64,000 nt of DNA from Shewanella subflava (lineage in GTDB: Bacteria; Pseudomonadota; Gammaproteobacteria; Enterobacterales; Shewanellaceae). Below the pieces are notes generated by a model that made no database searches, was not told the origin of the DNA, and saw only the letters and a list, made by a program, of their open reading frames with translations. A program made the translations under genes and the position numbers. The stretch is taken from positions 50,326-114,325 of the forward strand of contig NZ_JAPDMX010000026.1 of assembly GCF_025971955.1 (NCBI RefSeq), in the 5' to 3' direction. Every line of letters begins with the position of its first letter. Positions within the stretch are counted from its first letter, which is position 1. Shown here piece by piece: positions 40,555-48,692 of the stretch.

Positions 40555-41928
40555 TTAAGCATAGATCAGATAGCTCGATAGAATTTGTGATTTAAACGAC
40601 GACAATACCAGCTCATCAACTTGGTTTTTACTCCCAAGTTGATGAGCGTTGGTGTTGAGCGAATCAAAATTAAGCCCTGTACTCGTTTTGCTATTGTCAG
40701 ACGAAGAAGTTTTGTTTGGTAACTCCTTAGATGTTGAATTATCGATGCTATCGAGTAAATGAGCAGATTTTTGATAGGTGTAGGTTCCCGGTACGGCTTC
40801 GTCTAACCGTTTCGCATACTCAACTAATTGGGGCTCTGCTAGCATGAACATATAAGCAAAATTACTCTGTGCTTGTGTTACACGAAGTACCCGGCCTAGA
40901 ATTTGCCGAAAGTACAGCTCAGTAGTGACATCAGTAAGATTGCAGCAAACTTGTAGCCTTGGTATATCTGTTCCTTCACTTATCATTGCGATGCTAATAA
41001 TCCATTCTGACTGGCTATTTTTAAAGTATTCAATTAATTCAGGCGAGTCATCTAGTCTGCAAGACACTAAGGTCGATTCTTTACCGAATTGGCCAGATAA
41101 AATAGATTGGATTTGCAACGCATGAAGGTATGAAGATGCAACAATTAAGCCGCCGGCATTAGGTGAAGTCCTCCTAAGACTATCGAGTTGCTCAACACTT
41201 TGAGACAACAAATGTTTGATTACCTCTGGGTGTTTAATGATGGACTGATAGCTAACATCGCCTTCTTCCAGAAGGTTTTGTAGATTGTCATATGTTTGAA
41301 GTTGATGATTTTTCTTTACCACAACATGTTGAAGATCTATCGCAGTTATTTGTGGCATACGGCATACCTTATCCTTAATCGCATCAACAATGTCGTATGA
41401 GAAATCACACAAAATATTACCGTCTGGGTCAGTATATTTTGCAAAAGGGATTGGCAGAGTATCGGTACGCCAGGGCGTTCCGGTAAGTGATAATGTGTAA
41501 GTGGCTAGATTTTGGATTGTTACCAGTAGCTGCATTCCCCAGACATTTGAAGGAGAATCACCATCGCCGGCACAATGATGTATTTCATCAAAAATCACTA
41601 AAACCCTACTGTTACTTAAATTACTAATTAATTCAGTAGTATTGCTTAAGGAATGATAAGTTTTTGACATCCCTAAAGCGCCTAAGTGACCATTAAATTT
41701 TCTGCTTAAAACATGCTCAAAAGTTTGTTCAATGCTTTGACAAACTATACGAGATGGTGAAAAGCAAACGACATAATCCACTTTATTATTGTCGATAAGT
41801 GATTTAGCAATATGAGCCGCAGCTATCGTTTTTCCTGCACCTGGGCAAGCCAGCATAAGATACCCTGCCTGTTTGCTAAAGGTGTCTGTCGCGTGTTTGA
41901 TACAGCGATTTTGCCAGTCCCTTAACAT
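40555..41928 (-). CDS. SF2 DEAD/DEAH-type helicase
   Basis: 457 residues. Walker A is LACPGAGKT (26-34), Walker B is FDEIHHC (113-119), motif III is LSLTGTPWR, and motifs V/VI are ISEGTDIP and QILGRVLRVT. Together these make a complete RecA-like pair, probably DNA- or RNA-dependent ATPase. The last 80 residues are rich in Ser, Asn, Thr and Lys with no recognised domain, and no nuclease motif is present. The gene overlaps the stop of its upstream neighbour by 7 bases, so the two are coupled. Family-level identity is certain; the role in defence is inferred from place and composition. Confidence 0.85.
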   Translation of the reverse strand: MLRDWQNRCIKHATDTFSKQAGYLMLACPGAGKTIAAAHIAKSLIDNNKVDYVVCFSPSRIVCQSIEQTFEHVLSRKFNGHLGALGMSKTYHSLSNTTELISNLSNSRVLVIFDEIHHCAGDGDSPSNVWGMQLLVTIQNLATYTLSLTGTPWRTDTLPIPFAKYTDPDGNILCDFSYDIVDAIKDKVCRMPQITAIDLQHVVVKKNHQLQTYDNLQNLLEEGDVSYQSIIKHPEVIKHLLSQSVEQLDSLRRTSPNAGGLIVASSYLHALQIQSILSGQFGKESTLVSCRLDDSPELIEYFKNSQSEWIISIAMISEGTDIPRLQVCCNLTDVTTELYFRQILGRVLRVTQAQSNFAYMFMLAEPQLVEYAKRLDEAVPGTYTYQKSAHLLDSIDNSTSKELPNKTSSSDNSKTSTGLNFDSLNTNAHQLGSKNQVDELVLSSFKSQILSSYLIYA

Positions 41929-42449
41929 GTCATGTTGTCCTCTATCTCAGTAGCCTTAATTATTTTGTTAATAGCGCTGAGGCGACCATATAGGTCTGAT
42001 GCATGATCTCTGGTTTTGTTAAGCAGTGACAATATGGTTTTGTTTTGTTGAGGAAATTGTTCTAGATAATCTTGATAAGCTTGGATTTCACCTAATACCA
42101 TTTTCAATTCAGTACTTGTCTTGGTTTCTTCTGTCATTAATTTATTAGTGGATACACCTTTTTCATCATGAGGTTTAGTTGTTATTTTGTACTCGTTACT
42201 TTGTAAAATTGTCCGAAGTTCGGGGGTAACTTGATAAATCCTTGCATTGCTTTTACCTGTTGCAACGATTAAATCTTTTGTTGTAAGGGCATGAATATTT
42301 CTCGCAACCAAGCGCTCTGCTTGTATCTTAGATAAGCTAAATAGATTTTCTGCTAATTCAATAAGTTGTTTTCTGCCTATTGAGCTTCCATCAACCCGCA
42401 TCAATAGTTTTCTGAATTTTTGGTTCAAAGAAATAGTTTCGTTAGTCAT
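41922..42449 (-). CDS. Unknown protein upstream of and coupled to the helicase
   Basis: 175 residues. The N-terminal 90 residues look like a winged helix: GRKQLIELAENLFSLSKIQAERLVARNI followed by LIVATGKSNARIYQVTPELR (given as blocks). The C-terminal half (about 110-170) is helical, with KMVLGEIQAYQDYLEQFPQQN and DHASDLYGRLSAINKIIK, and could be a coiled coil. No enzyme motif is visible. It may be the DNA-binding partner of the helicase. Its start lies 22 bp from the first operator of the divergent XRE gene. Confidence 0.65.
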   Translation of the reverse strand: MTNETISLNQKFRKLLMRVDGSSIGRKQLIELAENLFSLSKIQAERLVARNIHALTTKDLIVATGKSNARIYQVTPELRTILQSNEYKITTKPHDEKGVSTNKLMTEETKTSTELKMVLGEIQAYQDYLEQFPQQNKTILSLLNKTRDHASDLYGRLSAINKIIKATEIEDNMTC

Positions 42450-42470
42450 GTTCCGATCTTAAAAATAAAA

Positions 42471-42520
42471 ACTTAGGATTGCTAAGTATACAGAAATAAG
42501 TAAAACTTAGACAATCTAAG
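42471..42520. promoter_or_regulatory. Two identical-type palindromic operators between helicase pair and XRE gene
   Basis: Site 1 (42471-42487) is ACTTAG-GATTG-CTAAGT and site 2 (42505-42520) is ACTTAG-ACAAT-CTAAG. Both have the form CTTAG, five bases, CTAAG, with centres about 33 bp apart (three helical turns). Site 2 ends one base before the ATG of the XRE gene, and site 1 lies 22 bp before the start of the divergent pair. This is the expected pattern for an autoregulated repressor that silences both directions. Confidence 0.8.
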
Positions 42521-42521
42521 C

Positions 42522-42860
42522 ATGAGAGATTTTGAAGATGAATATAAATTGCATAACAATCCAATACCTGAGCGGCTTAAACAGGCTCGAAAGAAAGTGG
42601 GTATTTCGCAGAAAGAGCTGGGCGTAAGAATCGGTATGGATGAAAGTTCTGCCAGTGGTCGAATGAACCACTACGAAAAAGGTAGGCACGTACCCGATAT
42701 TCAAACGCTCAGGAAAATGGCCAATGAATTGAAAGTACCATTAAATTATTTTTTTTGTGAAGATGACCAAAGTGCAGAGCTGGCTATTCTTATCGCTTCG
42801 TTAAGTGATGAAGATAAGAAATCATTAATAGCATCGCTTACTCATAGTGCAGGTGAATAG
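42522..42860 (+). CDS. XRE-family repressor, probable controller of the helicase pair
   Basis: 112 residues. The helix-turn-helix spans about residues 18-77 (ERLKQARKKVGISQKELGVRIG onward, with the conserved NHYEKGRHVPDIQTL turn), as in XRE/Cro repressors. The C-terminal 30 residues are helical. Two palindromic operators lie directly upstream, one of them touching the start codon, which explains the weak ribosome binding site. I infer that it represses itself and the divergent helicase unit. tnsD begins 25 bp after its stop; it might also influence read-through into tnsD. Confidence 0.85.
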   Translation: MRDFEDEYKLHNNPIPERLKQARKKVGISQKELGVRIGMDESSASGRMNHYEKGRHVPDIQTLRKMANELKVPLNYFFCEDDQSAELAILIASLSDEDKKSLIASLTHSAGE

Positions 42861-42885
42861 CTAATATTTCTACCGATCTCATTTA

Positions 42886-44448
42886 ATGGGATCAGTTATG
42901 ATTATGCAATTTCCAGTGGCGCATGATGATGAATTACTCGTCAGTATTCTTGCTCGCTTTGTATCAAGACAAGGTCTAAGAAATGATAAAGCGGCACTAG
43001 AATTACTTTTTGGCTCTCGAAACATTGTCCCTTCACCTCTATTGCAAGGGCATCTTCAAGCTTTACTGTCTCAGGTTGGCCATATCTGGTCTATAAGTCA
43101 AAATGAGTTGATTCAACGTCATTCTATACTTCCACTTTTTCAGTCTTTTGTTGAGCCATCGCGAGTAAATGATGTTCAAAATAGAATGATAAACAGTGAT
43201 AAATCGCATGTGATGACAAGTGTTGGGATTAATGCTTCAAGCATTAAGTGGCCCCGCTATTATCGGTATTGCCCTGAATGTTTAGCTGAAGATCAAGTAA
43301 ATCTCGCTTATTCGTATTGGCGAAGGTTACATCAACTTCCTGGGGTAATGGTATGTCCTAAGCACCTTTGTTACCTGCAAAATAGCTCGTTTAAATTACT
43401 TCCCGATAGAAGGCATGCTTTTAAAGATGCTTCATATCTTGCGCCTCAAGCACAATTAACCTTGTTGAATGTTGAGCCAAATAGCAAATTGTTGGCTTTG
43501 GCTATTTCGATACAGCAGTTATTAATAACTAAAACACCATACGTCACACCATTGCAATGGACCACCTTTTATCAACGGTGTATAGCTGATCATGGTTTAG
43601 TTATTGGGAGTAGACCTGATCATCTTAATATTCGATTTCAAATTGAACATTTTTGGGGAACGGCTTTTTTAGAGCAACAAGGCTTAAGCGTCAGCCTAGA
43701 AAACAACTGGTTGTTAGCATTTTTTCGCAAACAAAGAAGACATTATAGTTTTCTTCACCATATCGTGTGCCATATGGCACTGTTTCCTTATCTCTCTATT
43801 TTAGATTCTATTCAAAATGCAGCATTAATCACTGATAAAATTAGAGAAAAAATGATTTATACTAATATCAAAGCAGTTGAACGATACGAAGAATATCGTG
43901 CTATCTGGTTAGTAATTTGCCCACCAACGTCAATTTTAAAAGATGTTAGAGCGACAACTGAAGGCTCAAGGGTTTACTCATGGCTTTATCGCTATGACAA
44001 TGCTTGGTTACAAAAACATTTGCCAAATCGTTTCCGTAATGATGTCGGGAGGCAAATAAATTGGTGCAAGCGCGACATGGATATTGTTAGAAAACTCATC
44101 AAAATCCGCAATAAAAGTTATGACAATTTGAGCCTTCCACGAATGACTCAAACTTGGTTTATTGCCCACACTAATGTGCCTTGGGGGATTGTTAGTCACT
44201 TAGATAAATTACCTTTATGTCGAAGCTTTTTCGTAAAATACACTGAATCAATAGAGGAGTACCAAATTCGTAGAGTTCTGGCTATTATGGTGAACTGTAT
44301 AAATTCACCTGAACCTTTCCCTAAACCCTATGAAATTGAACGCATTGCCGGACTTAGCAAAAAGCGTAGCCGAAAACCTGTTAAACACATTCTCAGAATG
44401 GATTTCGAAGAATTTCCCTGCTTTAAATTATCTTCCAGAAAATGTTGA
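42886..44448 (+). CDS. tnsD: Tn7-like target selector TnsD (TniQ family)
   Basis: TnsD binds the end of glmS and recruits TnsC to attTn7. It has 520 residues (Tn7: 508). The N-terminal TniQ domain begins MQFPVAHDDELLVSILARFV. A CCCH zinc finger is formed by Cys129, Cys132 (RYCPECL), Cys157 and His160 (VCPKHL), in close agreement with Tn7 TnsD. The C-terminal half would bind the glmS DNA. Start choice is uncertain: Met at 42886, 42898 and 42904 are all in frame, and family members favour the later ones. It is separated from tnsABC by 16.7 kb of cargo and overlaps tnsE. Confidence 0.93.
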   Translation: MGSVMIMQFPVAHDDELLVSILARFVSRQGLRNDKAALELLFGSRNIVPSPLLQGHLQALLSQVGHIWSISQNELIQRHSILPLFQSFVEPSRVNDVQNRMINSDKSHVMTSVGINASSIKWPRYYRYCPECLAEDQVNLAYSYWRRLHQLPGVMVCPKHLCYLQNSSFKLLPDRRHAFKDASYLAPQAQLTLLNVEPNSKLLALAISIQQLLITKTPYVTPLQWTTFYQRCIADHGLVIGSRPDHLNIRFQIEHFWGTAFLEQQGLSVSLENNWLLAFFRKQRRHYSFLHHIVCHMALFPYLSILDSIQNAALITDKIREKMIYTNIKAVERYEEYRAIWLVICPPTSILKDVRATTEGSRVYSWLYRYDNAWLQKHLPNRFRNDVGRQINWCKRDMDIVRKLIKIRNKSYDNLSLPRMTQTWFIAHTNVPWGIVSHLDKLPLCRSFFVKYTESIEEYQIRRVLAIMVNCINSPEPFPKPYEIERIAGLSKKRSRKPVKHILRMDFEEFPCFKLSSRKC

Positions 44449-45970
44449 ACTAAAAAGAGTAAATGGCGTTTTTCGGTCAAAAAATCTTTTTAAAAATAAA
44501 CAAATTTATATAGGTGTTGAGTGGCAAGATGGAAAGCTCTCGTCATTACCTATTGAAGTGGCCAACTTTGTTGCTCCTGGCAGAACTTTTTCGGGAAAAG
44601 AAATTTCGTATGAGTCTCAATGCGAACGGATTACGGTGACAATCTTAGGAAGTGAAGTCGTCGACAAATCATTAGCCCATTACCGATACTGTTATCAGAC
44701 TGACAATGGATTGATTTCAATATCGGGATTTGAATTAGCGAGAACGCTTTTTTTTCATAACCGACATTTAGTGCATGCAGCGTACAGCCCTAATGGCTTG
44801 GAAGAGCTCGCTTTTGTTGGCCTAACATCTTCCCCCATAAAAATCCGCTTTCCAGAGTCAACTAGTTACCCTGTTAGTTATTTGAATACAAGAAGAGCTA
44901 GAGCTCATCTTGCTTGGCTTTTGTTAGATCATGAGGCTCGACGTAGTTTTTTTTCGATTTATCAATCCTTTCAACAGAATACTGGTTCGATCGCTTTCAA
45001 CTTTACCCCACCAGATTTAGAAGGGTGGAAGCTTGAATTGTCGATTATAAGGAGTTACCAGACAAATGAATTGGAAGTTCAAAGGATTGAGTCCATTGTC
45101 GATGCTCAAATTTCTGAGAGTTTTTCTGGAGTAGAGATCCTTCATCCTAAAAGAAAGTTCCAAGCTGAATCGGCAGATAAAGAAAAAGGAAAGCTTGGTA
45201 GAACGCCGGACGTTGATATCGATCCAGATTTGGATATGGGTAATATTCCAGCATTTGGCAAACGGCTTCATACTCAAAAGGCTAGCCGTTTTTCATTTAA
45301 TGTTTCTGGTATTCAGGGGGCGGTTCTTTCTGATGGGAAGGAGTCACCCAAATCTACGATGTCTGCAGGAAATGAAAAAGCGGTTCATGAGCAAGCAGGG
45401 GTTGGTTCACCTGAGTGGGGGGGAGATTCTCAGGAGTTTGACCCTGTTATAAACCAAGATGATGCTTTTGAGGGGGCTGATGTTCTGCCCCAAAAGTTCA
45501 TAATATTTGAGCAAGTTGTGAATGAGCTGGGGCGCGATAAAAGGATAATACTTGAGTCTGTTAAGTGTGGAGTGTTTCCTAATCCGACAAATAAGAGCAG
45601 AGTGATATTTCAAACCAAAGATCAGCAAACGCTTAGGTTTTTCGTTGCTATTATTGAAATGCGTCAAACAAAAATTGTTGTGTTAGAGGCGGATACTGCA
45701 AGCCTAGCAAAGTCTAAAGGGGGTAGTACGTTAATGCTTGGACTTAAAGATGATGCTAATACTAATTTTAAAGAAATTATTCAGCATTTTTCTGATAGTA
45801 GTGCTCAGTGGCGGCATCAGTACATTCGGGAGCGAACTAACTGCTTTGTGTCTTGTCATCACCCAAGGCTGAAAGAAAAAGGCAGGGTTTTAAGCGAAGA
45901 TGAATACAAGAGCAAGTGGGTAAATCGTTTGAGGGAAAAGCTGAACGAAACCCTTGAACAGAAAAGGTAG
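44330..45970 (+). CDS. tnsE: Tn7-like target selector TnsE
   Basis: TnsE directs insertion into replicating DNA, preferring conjugal plasmids, through the sliding clamp. It has 546 residues (Tn7: 538). The segment ISGFELARTLFFHN corresponds to the LELARSLFLIN block of Tn7 TnsE, and the C-terminal domain with KFIIFEQVVNELG onward matches the conserved DNA-binding half. The middle (about 270-380) is poorly conserved and acidic, as in Tn7. The only in-frame Met is at 44330, so the overlap with tnsD is 119 bases. The homology with Tn7 TnsE begins near residue 40, so the true start may be later at a non-ATG codon. The left end of the element begins 38 bp after the stop. Confidence 0.88.
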   Translation: MKLNALPDLAKSVAENLLNTFSEWISKNFPALNYLPENVELKRVNGVFRSKNLFKNKQIYIGVEWQDGKLSSLPIEVANFVAPGRTFSGKEISYESQCERITVTILGSEVVDKSLAHYRYCYQTDNGLISISGFELARTLFFHNRHLVHAAYSPNGLEELAFVGLTSSPIKIRFPESTSYPVSYLNTRRARAHLAWLLLDHEARRSFFSIYQSFQQNTGSIAFNFTPPDLEGWKLELSIIRSYQTNELEVQRIESIVDAQISESFSGVEILHPKRKFQAESADKEKGKLGRTPDVDIDPDLDMGNIPAFGKRLHTQKASRFSFNVSGIQGAVLSDGKESPKSTMSAGNEKAVHEQAGVGSPEWGGDSQEFDPVINQDDAFEGADVLPQKFIIFEQVVNELGRDKRIILESVKCGVFPNPTNKSRVIFQTKDQQTLRFFVAIIEMRQTKIVVLEADTASLAKSKGGSTLMLGLKDDANTNFKEIIQHFSDSSAQWRHQYIRERTNCFVSCHHPRLKEKGRVLSEDEYKSKWVNRLREKLNETLEQKR

Positions 45971-46008
45971 GGAGTTTTAGTTTGTGTTTGTAAAATCGGT
46001 CGAAGAAA

Positions 46009-46124
46009 AATATCAAACTATTTTATAATTTTGCTAAAACGTATTTGTAAAAAAAGATCAAACATTAGCAAATATTTGACCTTACATTGCGCCTTTTTTT
46101 ATCAAACTATTATATAAACGCACA
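46009..46124. repeat. Left end of the Tn7-like element with three spaced TnsB sites
   Basis: In inverted orientation relative to the right end, sites lie at 46099-46118 (close match to the right-end repeat), 46055-46074 (degenerate, ATCAAAC core) and 46009-46028 (close match). They are spaced about 45 bp apart, and the end closes with ACGCACA at 46124. Tn7 also has three spaced sites in its left end. Confidence 0.9.
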
Positions 46125-46129
46125 TGATT
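46125..46129. repeat. Target site duplication, right copy
   Basis: TGATT directly follows the terminal ACA and matches 21639-21643. Confidence 0.93.
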
Positions 46130-46155
46130 TGTGCGATTATAAAATAGTTTGATAC
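46130..46155. mobile_element. Remnant end of an earlier Tn7-like element
   Basis: Directly after the TGATT copy stands a second transposon terminus: TGTGCG followed by one TnsB site (46136-46155) with the core AATAGTTTGATA. It has the same orientation as the right end at 21644, from which it differs at only a few bases. No tns genes follow it, so this is a solitary end left after loss of a former element at the same target. Confidence 0.85.
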
Positions 46156-46299
46156 TTTGGCTATTGGATGAGAGTCAAGTTTAAGGACGCGACATACTTT
46201 ACCCCAAGGTGTGTCATGCTTTAAATTAACCGCCCTTTTTTGTCTTATTCTTTGGATACAACAAGTAAGACTTGTCGATGAGAATGTCAAAAGTCGTTA
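46156..46299. other. Gap beyond the transposon
   Basis: No gene is visible. It holds an unremarkable stretch that could be leftover DNA of the earlier element or the original sequence downstream of glmS. Confidence 0.5.
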
Positions 46300-46332
46300 C
46301 TATAAACCAGACTTGTCTCGTCTGGTTTATAG
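46300..46332. terminator. Long hairpin, possible original glmS terminator
   Basis: A perfect 13-bp stem (CTATAAACCAGAC with GTCTGGTTTATAG) has a TTGTCTC loop. There is no strong T run on either side, so termination is likely but not certain. It lies between the old glmS 3' region and the convergent PepSY operon. Confidence 0.6.
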
Positions 46333-46357
46333 GCTAGCGTCAGCAATATGATAAATT

Positions 46358-47989
46358 TTAGTCTTTAAAGTCTGGTGCCAATACTATTTGCTTAGGCAGT
46401 GAATCCTTTACCTCTAAAGCCCAAATGCTGTTTCTTTCACCGTTGAATGCTCTATATTTTGCTTTTTTTGCCGCAATAAAAAATATCATAGCGAAAAATA
46501 AAGCCATTACATCAACAATAATGGTGTTGTTATCAAAGGAGTGGGTTGCGTTATTTGTCATTACTGAAAATATTAGTGTTGTCAGTGGGATAGATAAACA
46601 AGCTATTGTCAGTGCATGAAGCAAGGTAATTGCTGCACCAGCACCTCCACGATAAAAGCTGTATCCAATAGCGGCAAAAAACAATCCATAATAACAAATT
46701 AGGTAAAACTGATTGATAGGTACTGCAAATAAATACAGCCATTTACTTGCTGATAGCGTTGTAGCTACACCAAGCATGGATCCCAAGCATACACCAATTG
46801 TTAACGATGCCATGAATCTAACCGAGCGACGCTGTTGTGGTTGTTTTTCTCTTCGTTTTTCAAGCCATAATAGATTACCGCTATAAAACAAGAATGCCCC
46901 AAGTAAACCTAAAATGAAGTACATCCAACGACCATAGTTACCCGCATAATTACCAAAATGTAATGAAAAAAAGCTATTGACCAGTGGTCCAAATACACCT
47001 TCTTCAACTTTGTTTAAGCTGGAGTAATCAATATTAAAGGTGTAAGGGTGCATAAAAATAATATCGGTAACAGCACCACGTTTCATTGCGCCTTCTGATG
47101 CAAGTTGGATAGCCAGTGAAGGAGTGGTAGTCGATAATTGGCTAAACTCCAAAGAGCGCACTTGGTAATTGGGCGCAACAACCTTTATATGATCTAGGTA
47201 GTCTTGAATTACAGGTAAGCTATTTACGTTATAGCTTATTGTAGATTTGGGTTGTGATTCAAATAAAGGCTGATCCCCGTATACTAAGGTTAGCCCACCA
47301 TAAAATGGATCGTGAAAGGCAAAAACACAGGCTGTCCAAGCAATAATGATATGAAAAGGTAAGCTGAATACACCTACAAGGTTATGACTATCAAGCCAAA
47401 AACGTTTATTTCCTTTGTGGGTTCTGAGCGCTAATAAATGTTTTACCAGTGTTGGAAGTAAAATAATGACTCCAGACACAAGCGCAATAAAATAAAGTGC
47501 ACAAGCCACTCCAATAATGAGTACTCCTATATCTTCATGCCCTAAAGTACCGGGTATCCCACCTGTTCTGTGCAGTTTGTCAATTAAGGCGCCTAATGCA
47601 TTTTTATCACTTGTTTGAGTAACGAGGTTGCCCTTGTCATCCCTTTGGGCAAAGGTAAGGCTATCGTCTAATCTTAAACCTCTGCCACCCCCTTTTTCAT
47701 ACCATGATAGTGATGAGTATTGGTCATCAATGTTAACTATAAATCCATCTGTGGCTTTAGGATATTGCATTACCGCTTGATCGATTAATGTGTCCATTTC
47801 TACCAGGGGGGTATTATTGGCATACACTGAACTTGGACTTGCCCATTGGGTGATTTGGGGCTTAAACATGGTTAGGGCACCAGCATAAAATGCAATAAAT
47901 AGCACTAATCCTGCGGTAATACCTGTCCATGTATGGAGCGATTGATAGGTTCGCAGTACATCGGAGCGAATTTTCATTGTATCCACCAT
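46358..47989 (-). CDS. PepSY-associated membrane protein, iron uptake operon
   Basis: 543 residues. An N-terminal membrane helix (about 17-35) is followed by PepSY-type segments, for example LIDQAVMQYPKATDGFIVNID, and several more membrane segments at about 150-180, 205-230, 355-380 and 390-500. Such PepSY_TM proteins sit in the inner membrane and are common beside TonB receptors, where they may reduce or release siderophore iron in the periplasm (PiuB/FoxB-like). The gene overlaps the DUF3649 gene by 16 bases and forms a three-gene unit with it and the DUF3325 gene. Its exact function is not established from sequence. Confidence 0.85.
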   Translation of the reverse strand: MVDTMKIRSDVLRTYQSLHTWTGITAGLVLFIAFYAGALTMFKPQITQWASPSSVYANNTPLVEMDTLIDQAVMQYPKATDGFIVNIDDQYSSLSWYEKGGGRGLRLDDSLTFAQRDDKGNLVTQTSDKNALGALIDKLHRTGGIPGTLGHEDIGVLIIGVACALYFIALVSGVIILLPTLVKHLLALRTHKGNKRFWLDSHNLVGVFSLPFHIIIAWTACVFAFHDPFYGGLTLVYGDQPLFESQPKSTISYNVNSLPVIQDYLDHIKVVAPNYQVRSLEFSQLSTTTPSLAIQLASEGAMKRGAVTDIIFMHPYTFNIDYSSLNKVEEGVFGPLVNSFFSLHFGNYAGNYGRWMYFILGLLGAFLFYSGNLLWLEKRREKQPQQRRSVRFMASLTIGVCLGSMLGVATTLSASKWLYLFAVPINQFYLICYYGLFFAAIGYSFYRGGAGAAITLLHALTIACLSIPLTTLIFSVMTNNATHSFDNNTIIVDVMALFFAMIFFIAAKKAKYRAFNGERNSIWALEVKDSLPKQIVLAPDFKD

Positions 47990-48273
47990 AAACCACTAAA
48001 AATTAAATAAATTAATGTATTAATAAGAGCCATGCTGATAAAAGCAGACTTTGTCGATTTGAATAAATAAATAAAAGCAAGGATAGGCAACCAAATTGCG
48101 CTTATTAGCCACATATTGAGTTGTACTTTCATTGGTGCGCTGATTCCACCAGGGCCAAACCAGGCAAAGATAGCGACAATGCCATAGCTCAATGTTAACC
48201 CCATCACTATCGCGACCAGCGTTTTTGACCACCAATGTGGTTGAATTTTATCATTCGGGTTTAATTGGGTCAT
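47974..48273 (-). CDS. DUF3649-type small membrane protein
   Basis: 99 residues with three hydrophobic segments: LVAIVMGLTLSYGIVAIFAWFG (about 15-36), NMWLISAIWLPILAFIYLF and FISMALINTLIYLIFSGLWW. The size and position between DUF3325 and PepSY genes fit DUF3649 proteins of iron-uptake loci. It starts in a four-base overlap with the DUF3325 gene. Confidence 0.75.
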   Translation of the reverse strand: MTQLNPNDKIQPHWWSKTLVAIVMGLTLSYGIVAIFAWFGPGGISAPMKVQLNMWLISAIWLPILAFIYLFKSTKSAFISMALINTLIYLIFSGLWWIQ

Positions 48274-48539
48274 GACAGCCTCTTTCTTTTAAGAATAAGG
48301 GTCATAAAAGGCAAGCAAATCATGCATATCACTAACGAAAAAAACCATGTAAAAATCGCTGCAGCAGCGCTGAGATGCTGTAACCAGCCATAAAGTGCTA
48401 ACAGTAAAATCCCTATACCAAGCATTGTGTATTTCATTGATAAATGATGCGCCATAACCCGCTGCTGTTGACTTGTCATGTAACATAGCGCGGCACCGAT
48501 AATGGTTAGCGCGATGACGGATATTTGAGTTAATACCAT
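48270..48539 (-). CDS. DUF3325-type small membrane protein
   Basis: 89 residues with three hydrophobic segments and the SQQQRVMAHHLSMK loop typical of DUF3325. It is the first gene of the PepSY operon, with a strong AAAGGGAG ribosome binding site. It shares a promoter region with the divergent TonB receptor, which includes a Fur-like site. Confidence 0.78.
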   Translation of the reverse strand: MVLTQISVIALTIIGAALCYMTSQQQRVMAHHLSMKYTMLGIGILLLALYGWLQHLSAAAAIFTWFFSLVICMICLPFMTLILKRKRLS

Positions 48540-48573
48540 CTAATAATCTCCCTTTATTATGTTAATTTATATA

Positions 48574-48599
48574 TGATAATGTAAATGCGAATTGTTCGC
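48574..48599. promoter_or_regulatory. Fur-like site and inverted repeat in divergent promoter region
   Basis: GATAATGTAAATGCGAATT begins at 48575 and matches the Fur consensus at about 12 of 19 positions. It overlaps the palindrome GCGAA-TTG-TTCGC at 48587-48599. The site lies between the PepSY operon and the TonB receptor, where one repressor could control both. Fur is likely by context but not proved by the match. Confidence 0.5.
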
Positions 48600-48692
48600 A
48601 ATTGCATTAAGTGTTTGTTTAATGTAAGTTGTGCGTGTTTTTACTTATGACATGAGTTTTATTGTGAAGGGGCGATTCCCAAGGAGAACAGG

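Larger units (their letters stand above)
21644..46124 (+). mobile_element. Complete Tn7-like transposon carrying a defence island
   Basis: The element runs from TGT at 21644 to ACA at 46124 (24,481 bp) and is flanked on both sides by TGATT. It has TnsB-type sites at both ends, intact tnsA, tnsB, tnsC at the glmS-proximal end and tnsD, tnsE at the far end. The glmS-proximal end carries three tandem sites, as the right end of Tn7 does (dense sites), and the distal end three spaced sites, as in the left end. Orientation in the target equals that of Tn7 (right end toward glmS). Cargo between tnsC and tnsD includes restriction-modification, CHAT protease, viperin and helicase modules. All five transposition genes look intact, so the element may still be mobile; this is an inference. 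Confidence 0.96.

Noticed and set aside
44330..44448. Frameshift joining tnsD and tnsE
   Set aside because: Both proteins align with full-length Tn7 counterparts separately, so an overlap is enough to explain the arrangement.
21644..46124. CRISPR-associated transposon (CAST)
   Set aside because: No Cas6, Cas7, Cas8 or Cas12k-like gene is present, and the TniQ protein is a full-length TnsD with glmS targeting.
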